A stretch of DNA of 64,000 nt from NCBI RefSeq assembly GCF_021869535.1, contig NW_026262668.1, forward strand, positions 65,502,058 to 65,566,057, written 5' to 3'. The DNA is from Mytilus californianus. Taxonomy: Eukaryota; Mollusca; Bivalvia; Mytilida; Mytilidae. A program made the position numbers and the translations under genes. The notes below the pieces were generated by a model. That model was not told the origin of the DNA, ran no database searches, and worked only from the letters and a program-made list of their open reading frames with translations. Positions within the stretch are counted from its first letter, which is position 1, and each line of letters opens with the position of its first letter. Below, piece by piece: positions 1 through 12,600 of this stretch.

Positions 1-620
1 CCAGCCATTGTTAAACAGCTGTTTGATTTAATATTTCAGCATGGGAATGAAGGTACCAGCCATTGTTAAACAGTTGTTTGATTTAATATTTCAGCATGTG
101 AATGAAGGTACCAGCCATTGTTAAACAATTGTTTGATTTAATATTTCAGCATGGGAATGAAGGTACCAGCCATTGTTAAACAGTTGTTTGATTTAATATT
201 TCAGCATGGGAATGAAGGTACCAGCCATTGTAAAACAGCTGTTTGATTTAATATTTCAGCATGGGAATGAAGGTACCAGCCATTGTTAAACAATTGTTTG
301 ATTTAATATTTCAGCATGGGAATGAAGGTACCAGCCATTGTTAAACAGTTGTTTGATTTAATATTTCAGCATGGGAATGAAGGTACCAGCCATTGTTAAA
401 CAGCTGTTTGATTTAATATTTCAGCATGGGAATGTAGGTACCAGCCATTGTTAAACAGCTGTTTGATTTAATATTTCAGCATGGGAATGAAGGTACCAGC
501 CATTGTTAAACAGTTGTTTGATTTAATATTTCAGCATGGGAATGAAGGTACCAGCCATTGTTAAACAGCTGTTTGATTTAATATTTCAGCATGGGAATGA
601 AGGTACCAGCCATTGTTAAA
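1..620 (+). repeat. 55-bp minisatellite that carries a 3' splice site in every copy
   Basis: Units begin at 40, 95, 150, 205, 260, 315, 370, 425, 480, 535 and 590, exactly 55 bases apart, and the array runs off the left edge. Each unit holds GATTTAATATTTCAG (intron end) followed by CATGGGAATGAAGG (exon start). The main variable site is CAGCTG/CAGTTG/CAATTG. The last copy is the genuine acceptor and exon start. Since 55 is not a multiple of 3, using an upstream copy adds a frameshift and hits TAA or TGA in the next unit. Confidence 0.95.
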
Positions 621-683
621 GAGGCAAAGGAATCATTAGATGCAGGTTCCTGTGTTGTCATTGGACTACAGACTACTGGAGAG
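590..683 (+). CDS. SBNO: SBNO exon 1 of window (internal exon)
   Basis: Encodes a split codon and then 31 residues ending [11 protein letters not shown], the family motif that follows the first helicase lobe. The acceptor TTTCAG at 584-589 is the last of about eleven copies in a 55-bp tandem array. The donor is GAG|GTATTT. The exon's first 31 bases are themselves the repeat unit; sequence becomes unique at GAGGCAAAGG. Confidence 0.9.
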
Positions 684-3600
684 GTATTTATGCACGCTCT
701 AATAGATCCAACACTTTTTAGCTCACTTTGTAGTAAAGGCTTGGATTCTGTCGTCGTAAATGTTTTAAAAAAAATCTTCTTCTCTGAAACTTCTGGGCCA
801 AAATGTTACCAAAATTTATCTTACTCTAAAATTATAACATAGGGGTTAAAATGCAGTTTTTATACGTCTTTTTATGGGACGTATTATGGTATACCGCTGA
901 CCGTCTGTCGGTCCGTCTGTCCGTCCGTCCGTCTGTCTGTACGTCATCAACATGTCGGATATTGATTCAAAAATGCTTTAACCAATACGCATGAAACTTT
1001 GGTGAATTGTTTATATCTATTGAGGTGAGCTCCCTTTCGTTTTTTATAAATTTCAGATTTACCATTTCCGAGTTTTTGGGTTTTATTCATTAATAAAGGG
1101 GGGATTTTCCAGTTTTCAGACAATAACTCAAAAACAATTTCACCAATTTGCAAGAAACTTTGGTGAATTGTTTATTTCTATCGACATGAGCTCCCTTCTG
1201 ATTTTTATAAATTTCAGAATATATATTTATGGGGTTTTATTCATTACAAAAAGGGGAATTTTCCATTTCGGACAATAACTCAAAAATGCTTTCAGCATTT
1301 TTTATGAGAGTTTGGTAAATTATTTATATCTATTTTTGTAAGCTCCCTTTTGATTTTTATAAATTTTCAATTTTACATTTCAGAGTTATAAGATTTTATT
1401 TGTTTATAGTCTGACAACAGATTTACTAAGTATTGCGCAACAGCACAGTGTATTGCACAACAGCAAGAAATCTTTCATATAACCAATTTCAAGTTCTTTG
1501 ACTACATTTATTCAGAAACCTATAATATATCAAATATTTAATTACAATCCAAATTCAGACCTGTATCAAGCTTGAATATTGTGTCCATTTTTGCCCAAAC
1601 TGTAGAGGGTTGGACCTCTGTGGGCGTATCCAGCTGCGCTCAGCGAAGCAGTTTATTGGCTCTTATCTCAAAAACTCAATCTGACAGGGTAAAGGTGATC
1701 AGCAGGTCAAATTTTTCTCTTGTAAAATTTTCAGAAAAATTGGGACAGTTAGAGCAAATCTGACTAGTTAGAATTTTAAAAAGCTTAAAGGGAAATTTCG
1801 CGATTTTTTATTTATCATCTTATTATGTTCATAATATCATAAAAAAAATAATCACCAAGTTTTATCTGGATATGAACACTAATAAAGAAGAAAATTAGGA
1901 ATTATTAATTTTATTTATTCGAACTTCCTGACTTCTGTGACGTAGTTTAAGTCTAATTGCATGCCGGGAGTGGATTTAATCTCATGTTAACTCTTGTTCG
2001 TTAATCATCTAATAACGCAATTTAAAGCGCATCAACGACTATTTTGCGTATCTATTCACCAACTATGAGTAAAGTGATCAGCCGTGCAACTTTTTAAATC
2101 AAAATGTACGATTTATATTTTAGGGATTTCTGATATGATTATTGTAATAAAAGTAAATCATACAATAGAATATTTTTATGAATTTTTTTTTCCGACGGAT
2201 ATGTTGAACAAACATTTATAACTGATAGTGTAATAAAAATGCATGTTTGCATTCTCACCTTTTACTTCAGTCAAGGATTTGTCTTACTATACAAATCCTT
2301 GCTTCAGTCTAGCAAACATTTCCCGCTAGTACTGTGTAAATACAATGTGTATTATACTGACACTACCTGGTAAAGGCGTGGTTAAATTCACGATAATTAA
2401 AAGATTAGCATTATGCAATCTTCACTAGAGTGTTGTTTGGCCTCAAGGGTTCGCTGTTTCAGGTGTGAAAAACATAAAAAAAAATGATAAAAGAGAAGTG
2501 TGCGGGTTTTGAGACAGAAAAAAAATATTTGGGGAGGAATATGGTGGCAAAATACCTGAATCGCCGTTATATATTTTTTTAATATTTTGCGTTAGCTCAG
2601 TTTTTAAATAAATAGGTGAGTATTGTGTTGTAACATCGAAATTCTGAATTACTTTCAATTATATAATTCTATAAATAAAAATGGCCCACGAAAACGAGCA
2701 TATAAACCAAAAACTGTACTATTATAAATTATCATCGGTAACCTTGAATATTTAAATGTGCAGAGAAAATTATATCAGTTACATTAATATAGTTTGGTCC
2801 GTCCAAAGCCATTTACATTTACCTAATCGGGAATGCCCTTATTAAAATATTTTAAATCTCACAACGTATAAATACTTTAGCTATTTGACCAACGATGTTT
2901 AAAAAAAATTAACAGAACAATTTAACGTCAACTTTTCTTTTTTGAATGGAGACAGACCAGCGGAATAAATTTTCAATGTGCTTTATATCTTGTACCTTTG
3001 CAAGACTTATCATTCATTCATAAACCCACTCTAAACCAGAGACATATATACACATATATATGTCTGTCTAAAATGACAAGAATACTCCTAAAGCAGACAA
3101 GCAGTATATTCTTTAAATTCTGTGATTTAATACCAAGAAAGAAAAAAATCCCGAAATTAATTTGATACTCAATATTTTTCCTGGAAAATATTCACATCCT
3201 CATTCGGTCTGAAAATAAGATAAGAATTTGGTATACAGAACATGCCGAAGTGTGAATGTCATAAAACCTTGTTATATCAGAAACCATTATAAATGTGAAC
3301 CTGTAGTAAGACCTCATGGGTCGTCACCTAACCACATAAGGTAATATACAAGTAGCTCTGTTATACCTTAATTACTACCGATACAGAATGTAACAATGCA
3401 AAGAAAATTCTGATGATTGTGAAGCATGACCATTCATGATTTTAGAGGAATCTTAGGTGGGGGATTGCCGGAACGATTTAAGTTCTGACTAGATTTTTAC
3501 TCTCAATTTAAATCACTGAACTAAGAAAAAAGAAAACTACGTCCAAGAACAGAATTCTTCTTGTAAATTCATAAATACAACGTTCTTATTTTGTAACTTT

Positions 3601-6600
3601 CGATAGACTTGACCTCCAACCACCCCCAAACCTGGGAACAATATATCTAACATCTAACAATGTATATGTTCCTGCCCAAATAAAAAAAAACAAAAAAGAA
3701 AGAGATGAACGGTAAGTCACATCAGATTCAGATATTTATATAGTTGATTGTCATTAACTAGAGATGCATACATGTCTCTGTGTTAACTTATAAAAATAGA
3801 CTTGTTATCAATACCCTCAGAAGTGAAGCAATGCATGAACTTGCATTATGTAATTGTGTAATAAGAATTTTTTAGCCCGACAGGAAATCGCTTGAATACC
3901 TGGACGTGTCACCTCACAATACCTCTGGGAATAATTCCTTTAGCCATGCTGGTGATCAGATAAGGGAAGGTCCGAATTTATTTAAATAAGTTTATTACAT
4001 AAAACTAAAAGAATTATGAACAAATTAGATTTTCGAAAACAATCTTACATGGAACACTTATTTTTGATTTGAACTTTGACTTTTTAACTAATTCCCATTT
4101 AAATTTCTTGTTTCAAAAACGACAGACCATAGTTATTTAAAAAAAATAATTACATTTTCCGTATCAAGTTAGTTAGGAAAGGTTGCACAACCATGTCTAT
4201 TATAATCATTTTTGTGACCCGGTTAACTGTTCATGCTTTCCTTGTTGAATAAAACAACCGTACGCTTGACAAGATATCGACACTCAATTACGACTACGTT
4301 AGGTTACTGCTGGTTTTGGTCCTTTGTGGTTTATAGATATCAAGTGGTTTCGTAAACCCGGAAGATGACAAAATGGCCGCATGCAGAGAATTGATACTCT
4401 CAATTTAAAATCGATGGTGATCTCTTATCTAGCAGAATAAAACTTTAATATTTATGAATTTGTGCTTTTTTATGCATAATGAACATAATATCAATTTTTC
4501 ATTTTTTTGCGAAGTTTCCCTTAACTTATAGGTGATGGCAAAAGCTGACATGGCCTTTAAGGCCTAGAACAGATAGAGAGAAATTTCAAACAGAGAAAAT
4601 TCACCAGAACAATAAGATCTACAAATAAGACAACTTTTCAAAAATTGTTAAATGACCTTTTATAGATTTTTGTCTCGCCTTGATGGAGTCAAAAAGCGAG
4701 ACATAGGTATGCTGTTTCCGGCGTTGGCTACGGCATCGACAATGTATTAGTTTGTGATTAGGTCTAGTTCATGGTGAACCACTAGTGGTAGGTCAATGAT
4801 ATTTGGTATGCAGTTGTATTAGCATTGGCACATCTCAATTCCATGGAGATTATTTGGCCCCGCCCCCTCAGTCAAGGTCTATTGACTTTGAAACTTTTCA
4901 TAGTTAACATGTATTAGTTTGTGATTAGGTCAATTTATGGGGAACCACTAGTGGTAGGTCAATGATATTTGGTATGCAGTTGTATAAGCATGGGCATATC
5001 TCATTTCCAAGGAGATTATTTGGCTCCGCCCCCTTAGTCATGGTCTGTAGACTTTGAAAATTTTGCTTAGTTTACATGTATTAGTTTGTGATTAGGTCAG
5101 TTCAAGGGGAACCATTAGTGGTAGGCCAATGTTAATTGGTGTTCAGTTGTATAAGCATTAGCACATCTCATTTCCATGGAGAATATTTGGCCCGCCCCCT
5201 CAGTCATGGTCTATTTACTTTGAAACTTTTGCTTAGTTTACATGTATTAGTTTGTGATTAGATCAGTTTAAGATGAACTGCTAATGTTAAGTCATTGATA
5301 TTTGGTATGCAAATTTATTGGCATTTGCAAATATCGTTTGCATGGAGATTATATAGCCCCACCCCTGATCATGGTTCATTGACTTTGAAACTTTTACATA
5401 GTTTACAAGTTAATGTTTGTGTTTAGGTTTGTGTAAAGGGAACGACTAATAATAAGTCAATGGTATTTGGTATGCAGTTGTATTAGCATTGGCAGATCTC
5501 ATTCCATGGAGATTGTTTAGCCATGTACCTTCAGTCATGGTTCATCTACTTTGAATATTTGCATAACTTACATGTTAAGGTATTGCAATTTTAATTTCAA
5601 CATTTGCATTATCAAAATTACAAAAAGGTGAGACATATCTCTGTGATAACAGTTTATTTGTCTTTAAATGATGATTTTCCCCTTTTTGCATTTTTTTAGT
5701 AAACTATTTTTTCTCTGGAAACTGCTCCAGAGTCACCTAACAGAATTTTAATGAACTTTCACAAAATCTTACACGCATGATTTGCTTTTACACCTTCTAT
5801 TTTATTTCTTTAAGATTAAAAGTAAAAAATTATCACAATTCTAATTCAAGAATAGTACTGAGTCTTTATTTTCTGGATTTTTGGAAAAGTGTCTAATGGC
5901 TGCTGTCTGATGAAATTAAGAAAAAGCTAAATTAAAAGGGTACATTTAGGATGGGCATTCAAAAGATGGCATCCATAATCAATTATCTATTTGAAATATA
6001 TTGTAACATTGTCATTCTGTCAGACATTAAGACTAAAGCTTAAAGCAGCAGTTGATTTATCATTGATGTTTAATTGGTATGATATCCCAGTGAGGAATTG
6101 TTTGGAGTTGGTTTTATTACTGGGGTCATGATAATTCAAATGCTAAAAATAGCATGTTTTATATTTTAGGCTAGTTTAGACAGTGAACTGACAAAGAAAG
6201 GAAGTTTGATTGGATTTATGTCGTTATGTAGAGAAATCCTCACAAGGTTTATAAATCAGTACTTTCCTGTCATGATTGAAACTAAGGTAAGCTTTTGGCT
6301 TGTATTTTGAAATCATGTCTGAATAAAATGAAATTTGTTCTTAGCAAAATTATATGTTATATTGTTACTTGATAATTTAATGCTTGTTTTATAATTTTAT
6401 TGGACTGTAAAAGTGTTGAAATTAGCATATGTTGTATGAAGCATGGTACTGCCTTACTGAAAATGAGTTGAATCATATATTTTGTTAGTTATATTTTGAT
6501 ATTCATATGCATTGTAAGAAAATTGTCATTGATCAGATTTAGTCTGGGGTGTTGCTTTTGGGGGAAAGGAAAAAATCACCTTAAAACTTTAATTGATTGG

Positions 6601-9600
6601 TGTCTGCCAGAGTAATGGAACAGTTAATGAAACATTGATGTAATGTGATTATTTATGAATAAAAGAATAGGTGGTGGTTAATAAGAAGGAAGAATCCTAA
6701 TGAAACAGAAAAAAAAAATTAGAGCTATTTTCCTAATGCTTGTAGTTTAATTAAAAGGTTTGGTTGGCTTGCTTGCTTTGTTTGTATAAATGTTTGCTCA
6801 AGCATTGTAATTAAGATTGACTTCTGCAATCAATAGATAGGCGGGGCTTCAGCTTGTATACATTATACTCTGCATTATACTTAACATCCAATAACATTTA
6901 AGTATAATGTATACAAGCTGAAACCCTGCCTATCTATTGATTGCAGATTTCGATCTTAATTACAATGCGTGATCAAACATTTATACAAACAAAGCAAGCA
7001 AGCCAACCAAACCTTTAAACTACAAGCATTAGGAAAATAGCTCTAATTGTTTTGCTTATTACAGCAATTATGAAAAAGAATTAATCTCTATCAGTAAAAT
7101 AAAGACATAATTGATCAAGTTTGTTTGTATGTATGTCAGATTGGAGGTGTTGAACCTATACAGGTTGATGAATGGAGCAAAACAGCTAAAGGAATGTTAC
7201 TGGGATTTGCTGAGCAAATAAGCCTTCCAGACAGGTAATACAAAAAATGTAGTTTTATAATTAAATGTATTAATGAAATTTTATTTTGCAAAAGCCAAAT
7301 TTAGATGTATTTAATTTGGTTCTTTTTGCATCCATCATCTTGCGCTCCTGCTAACTGGTTTGGACATTTAAACTTTTTACTCAACTTGTTCCTTTTTACT
7401 AGTCAATAGAATTTCACTTATCCAAAAGGTACAACTATTTGTCCAATTTTGATTGCCTAAGAAATGCCAACAATGTTGAATATCAATATATGAAGAATAT
7501 TCTGTAAATCACCTTATTACTGCAAAAAGTAAGATAAAGTATCAAGAAAACAATGTGTAATGGGTTAGCCAGACAATTTTACTGTAATAAATCTCTTCTT
7601 TGATTAATATGAAAAGAGATATCTATTTGTGCATTTAATTACATTTAAAATCTATGAGTCTCTAAACATTTTGCAGAGGAAAACAAATGTTTTTTTTTGT
7701 GTCTAAAACAAACTTTAACTTACATTGTTGTAAGAAAATGAATGTATTATTTCTGTTTTACATTGCATAGTCCTCTGGATGAAATAATTGATAAATTAGG
7801 AGGGCCTAGCTGTGTTGCTGAGATGACAGGAAGAAAGGGGAGAATTGTAAGACATAGGCCTACAGACACGCCTAAGTATGAACAAAGATCAGCAGATATT
7901 GATGCTTATGGAGGGGTTGATAGTCTAAATGTACAGGAGGTATATTGTCAGTTTATTTTTCAACAGTGAAGGTCATATATTTACAATATAAGATTGATTA
8001 ATTGATTGATTGTTGGTCACTTAACATCCAATGGCAATATTTCATGCATGTTCAGGACAACTTTATATAACAATAAGGCAATGTGGTATGATTAAAAATT
8101 AGAATGGAAATGGGGAATGTGTCAAAGAGACAACAATCTGGCCAAAGAGCAGAATGGGTACTCAATGGGTCTTCAACACAGCGAGAAAATCCCACACCCT
8201 GAGGCATGCTTTAGCTGTCCCCTAAACAAAAATGTGTACTAGTTCATAGAAAATGGACGTCACACTAAACTCCGAAATACATAAATGAACCGAAATTAAA
8301 AAAAACATACAAGAATATATAAGACAACTATCCACCATAGAACAAAAAACAAGGATGTAAACAATTATAGGTCAAAGGGCCTTCAGTGATGAGCAAAACC
8401 CATACCCTTTGGTTCAGTTTGGTTTGGTTTCTCAAGAAAGGAAAATATAATGTAATAGGCAGTTATCAACTTAATTTTCAGCAAATTGTCCTTACTTGTT
8501 TTTCGTGTAAAGGAGTTCATAAATATTCTTTTCAAAAAAAATTTGTAAGTTTACTCCTTTCCCTCATGAAAAAAATTTAAATGAAGAGAGTAACTTTGGT
8601 CTAAGCTTAGCAGGACTAGTACAGAATTTCCATTCAACCTGTAAATTACTTGAGAAATAAGAATAACCAGAAAAATAAAACATACTTTATAAAAGTTATA
8701 AATTGACATTTAGCTCTCAATGTTTACAAGTTGATATCTGATAGTAAACTGGTATAAATTTAAGTTACTAATTCTGTCCTAATTTCTTGCAGAGAAACCA
8801 GTTTATGGAAGGGAAAAAGTTAGTGGCCATTATATCAGATGCTGCCAGTACAGGTATGAATTGTTTTAAACTCTGTCATGTGATATCCATAATGATTTCT
8901 GTACTGTCAAGGCCCTTCAGTACTCGTGTTGTGAGTCCATTCTTAGTATCAAACTGTAACAAACTTGTTGATTAAACTGCTTAAAATTTTCAATTTCAAT
9001 TTATATTAATTTCCAAAATTATATATTAGTATTGTTTACATTTAAAACGTAGCAGATGAATGACTACAAAAGTTTTGATTTTGATATTCCTATATACTGT
9101 GGATACATTTTTATTCGTGGGATACCAATTTTAGTGGATTCGGGTTATAGGTGAGCAAATTTAAATGTTCATCGAAAAAAAAATTCCTATAGGCTTGTAT
9201 GCAGACTTTTGCAAAACCACAAAATCAAATATCCACAAAAGAAAAAGAAAAAAAAAGACATTTACTTCAACCCACAAAAATTGGAACCTACAAAAATAAA
9301 TGAATTCACAGCCATTTCTTCAAAGAAGAAAATCAAAAACTTTGAATGGTAAAATAGATGTTACTGTATATTGGTTATAGCCTTTTTACAGAATGTCAAT
9401 CTGAATCAAAATTTATTTGAAAAAAATGTATTTTTATAAAATCTATAATTTTTAATGTTATTAATTTTATAATCTCATTCATTTGATTCTGTTTAATATT
9501 TCTTTTATGATTTAAAAGTCTGTTGTAACTATAATTTTCTCTTTTAATGTGAAAAGTAAAAAAAAATAACTACTTTCAGATGCATATATATTTACAGCTG

Positions 9601-12600
9601 TTTAATAAAAATTAATTACTAAAATAAGAATTTAAAGGTTGATGATTTAAAAAATGTTTTTTTTGGAGGAGGCATTGTTATATTAGAAATGGATTTTGTT
9701 ATCTCAGGTATTTCTCTTCATGCTGACAAGAGAGTAGCAAACCAATGTCGACGCGTGCACTTGACAGTAGAGTTACCCTGGAGTGCTGACAAGGCTGTCC
9801 AGCAACTGGGTCGATCTCATAGGTCAAACCAGTCAAGGTTGGTAAATATAAAAATAAGAAGATGTGGTATGAATGCCAATGAGACAACTCTACCAGATAC
9901 CAAATGATTTAGAAGTTAACAAATATAGGTCACCATATCATCTTCAACAATGAGCAAATCCAAAACGGCATAGTAAGCTATAAAAGACCCCCAAATGACA
10001 AATGTAAAACAATGCAAACAAGAACACTAATGGCCTGATTTATGTACAAAACAATAAATGATATAAATATGATATACAGCAACAAAAAATTTAATAAGCA
10101 TTAATATTTTGTGTCTAGTGCTGCTTAGACACATCTTTGTTTCATTTATAGTAAATAATCATAAATTGTCTCTTGTAGTGGTCCAATATATAAACTGCTG
10201 ACCACCGATTTAGGAGGAGAAAGAAGATTTGCTGCTTCTGTTGCCAGACGACTACAGTCTATGGGTTTGTTATTTATGTTTACCTGAAAGAAGTTTCAGA
10301 AGTTTTATGACTTTTATTGAGTGTATACAGTGTTAGGTATTCTTCTTTTTGATTGACCGTGATCAACCATAGAAACCTACAATTTTTTTTCTAATGACAG
10401 GTTTAAGGCATTTAATCAGTTTAATGTTATTAGTTACACAGTGTGCTATTTATCTAATACAATATATGTACGAGGTTAGTAAATTCCATATGAGCGAGAT
10501 GTTTCTAAATGAGATTCTCAAGTGTTAATGATTTATTTTTGAAGGTGCCTTGACAAAGGGAGATAGAAGGGCAGCAACTGGAGCTGATTTGGGAGAATTT
10601 AATTATGACACACCATATGGTAGAAATTCATTGAGAATAATGTATCAGCATATATGTTCTGTAAGTTTTCAGTTCTTTCATTATAAGCATTGAAAGATAT
10701 ATATTTCTTAGTGATTTTTAAAGGTATTTTATGTCTTAGCTATGATGGAGTAAAGTTAAAATTTTAAGGCCTATGTTTTTAACAGCTGTTTACATATCTT
10801 CCACTGGGATTCATTATCATTCATTGGATATCAATTTTTCATGGATTTCTCACATAAAGATAAACTACAAATTCAAACGTTCAACAAAGTACAAACTTTC
10901 TATAAGCATGTATACAGACGTTGGCAAAACCACAAAATCTAATATCCACTAAAATACTGTTTTTCCTCAATCCACGAAAATTGTTATCCACGAATTAAAA
11001 CGAATTCACATTAGTTGTTATGATAGAAAGTTAATTTGAACCAATTTATCAAAGGTTGCTGAGAATAACAGATCAATTTTATTTTTGAATTAATTTTTTG
11101 GGAAAATTTTAAGGTAATTTTTGTTTGTGTTTATGAAAATAGACATGGAATTACTACATAGGTCATTAATGATACGAATACATAGACATATTAAAAATAA
11201 GAACGCTTCTTTTAAACAGAAAAAGCTAGTTCCTGGAATTGATTTACATGAGATTACAGAAAAGTATAATTTTGAACAGTTTCTACCTCTAGTACAGGTG
11301 AGTTGAAATAACCTTATTGTTTAGAAATATCTACTTCCAAACAGTTGAAATGTTATTGTATGTATTAGGGACTAGATAAGATATAAGATCAGAAATTGCA
11401 AGGGGCATTGGCGGCTGACAGGTCCCAATATTTGGTCCACAACTTCTGGTATAGGCCACCACATTCTTTTAATCTCTTGGTAACTTATAGGAGTAGGAGA
11501 TGAATTTCATTATCTTTTCAAATGTCAAAAAAAGGAAATAAAAAAAACCCTTAGAAATAACTATATACCACAATATTACACTGAAAACCCAAGGGAATAC
11601 AAATTAAATAGTTTGTTATGTTGAACTTTACAAAAAGTTAGCAATACTTTGAACAGCAAACCCAAGGGAATACAAATTAAATAGTTTGTTATGTTGAACT
11701 TTACAAAAAGTTAGCAATACTTTGAACAATAATTACTGTAAATTCAGAAATTATTGCGTGCATTTATTATTGCAATTTTTGAAAAATTAACAAAAATGTG
11801 AGTTTAACTATTGCGAATTTTGGAAAATCTACATACAGATATATGTATAAATATCAGAGTGCGAGTTTTTATTATTGCTATACTCAAACAGTCGCGTAAT
11901 TCGCATTAATAAAAACCTCGCAATAATTTCTGAATTTACAGTACTCAATATTTACAATTTGTCTGATTTTGTTTTGTCTTTTTGGGTTAAACATTATGAT
12001 TATATATAAATTAGATTTTTCTGTAATTTACTATTCGAACATAATTATGGTTTGTGTATATATTGATCATACAAATGAGTTTATTTATTATGTCCTTTTG
12101 TACAGCTACATGGATGTGTCTGAGGTTTGATAATAAAGTCTAAAGTATTGTTTATTAAAAGTGTGCAGTAAACATGATATGTTATTTGTTTACAGGAAAG
12201 TTTAGTACTGATGGGCTTAGCTGATATAGAAAATATAAAACTAGGTGTAGCTTTAAAAGATTCAGATGCTGGAGATGTGTCAAAGTTCCTCAATAGAATA
12301 CTGGGATTATCTGTGGAAAAACAAAATCTAGTAAGCTATATATTTGATATATTACAAAGTTTCAAATGTAGATATCAAGGCTACTTATTTTGCTCTGACA
12401 AATAATGCAGTCAAAAATTTACTAATTGCTGTATATTAGAAAGAAAAGAAAATAATAAAGAAGGAGCGAATTATGAATCTGTAAACTTTAATTTTACAAA
12501 TTATGGTAATATCTCTATTTTGAAATAGAATAGGGATAATTGAAGTGAAAGCTAATGAAAAACTGCATCCTTCATATCTCTGTCTGTAGTTTTTAGCTTC

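Larger units (their letters stand above)
765..5900 (+). repeat. Exploded family-A element in intron 1, split in four by three insertions
   Basis: Fragments 765-861, 1658-1784, 4525-4671 and 5656 to about 5900 read in order as one diverged core of the AGCTCACC family (compare 52930-53950 and 54880-55460). The gaps are exactly an element at 862-1657, a TTAA-flanked element at 1785-4524 and a GTCTCGCC element at 4672-5655. Rejoined text at each junction matches intact copies elsewhere; for example the core around 53581 supplies the uninterrupted TTTTTGGCTC junction. Confidence 0.7.

Noticed and set aside
1-620. CRISPR array
   Set aside because: Regular 55-bp spacing, but there are no unique spacers and the unit spans a eukaryotic splice acceptor.
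535-683. Use of the preceding array copy as the true exon start
   Set aside because: It adds 55 bases, shifts the frame and meets TAA before reaching the SBNO coding sequence.
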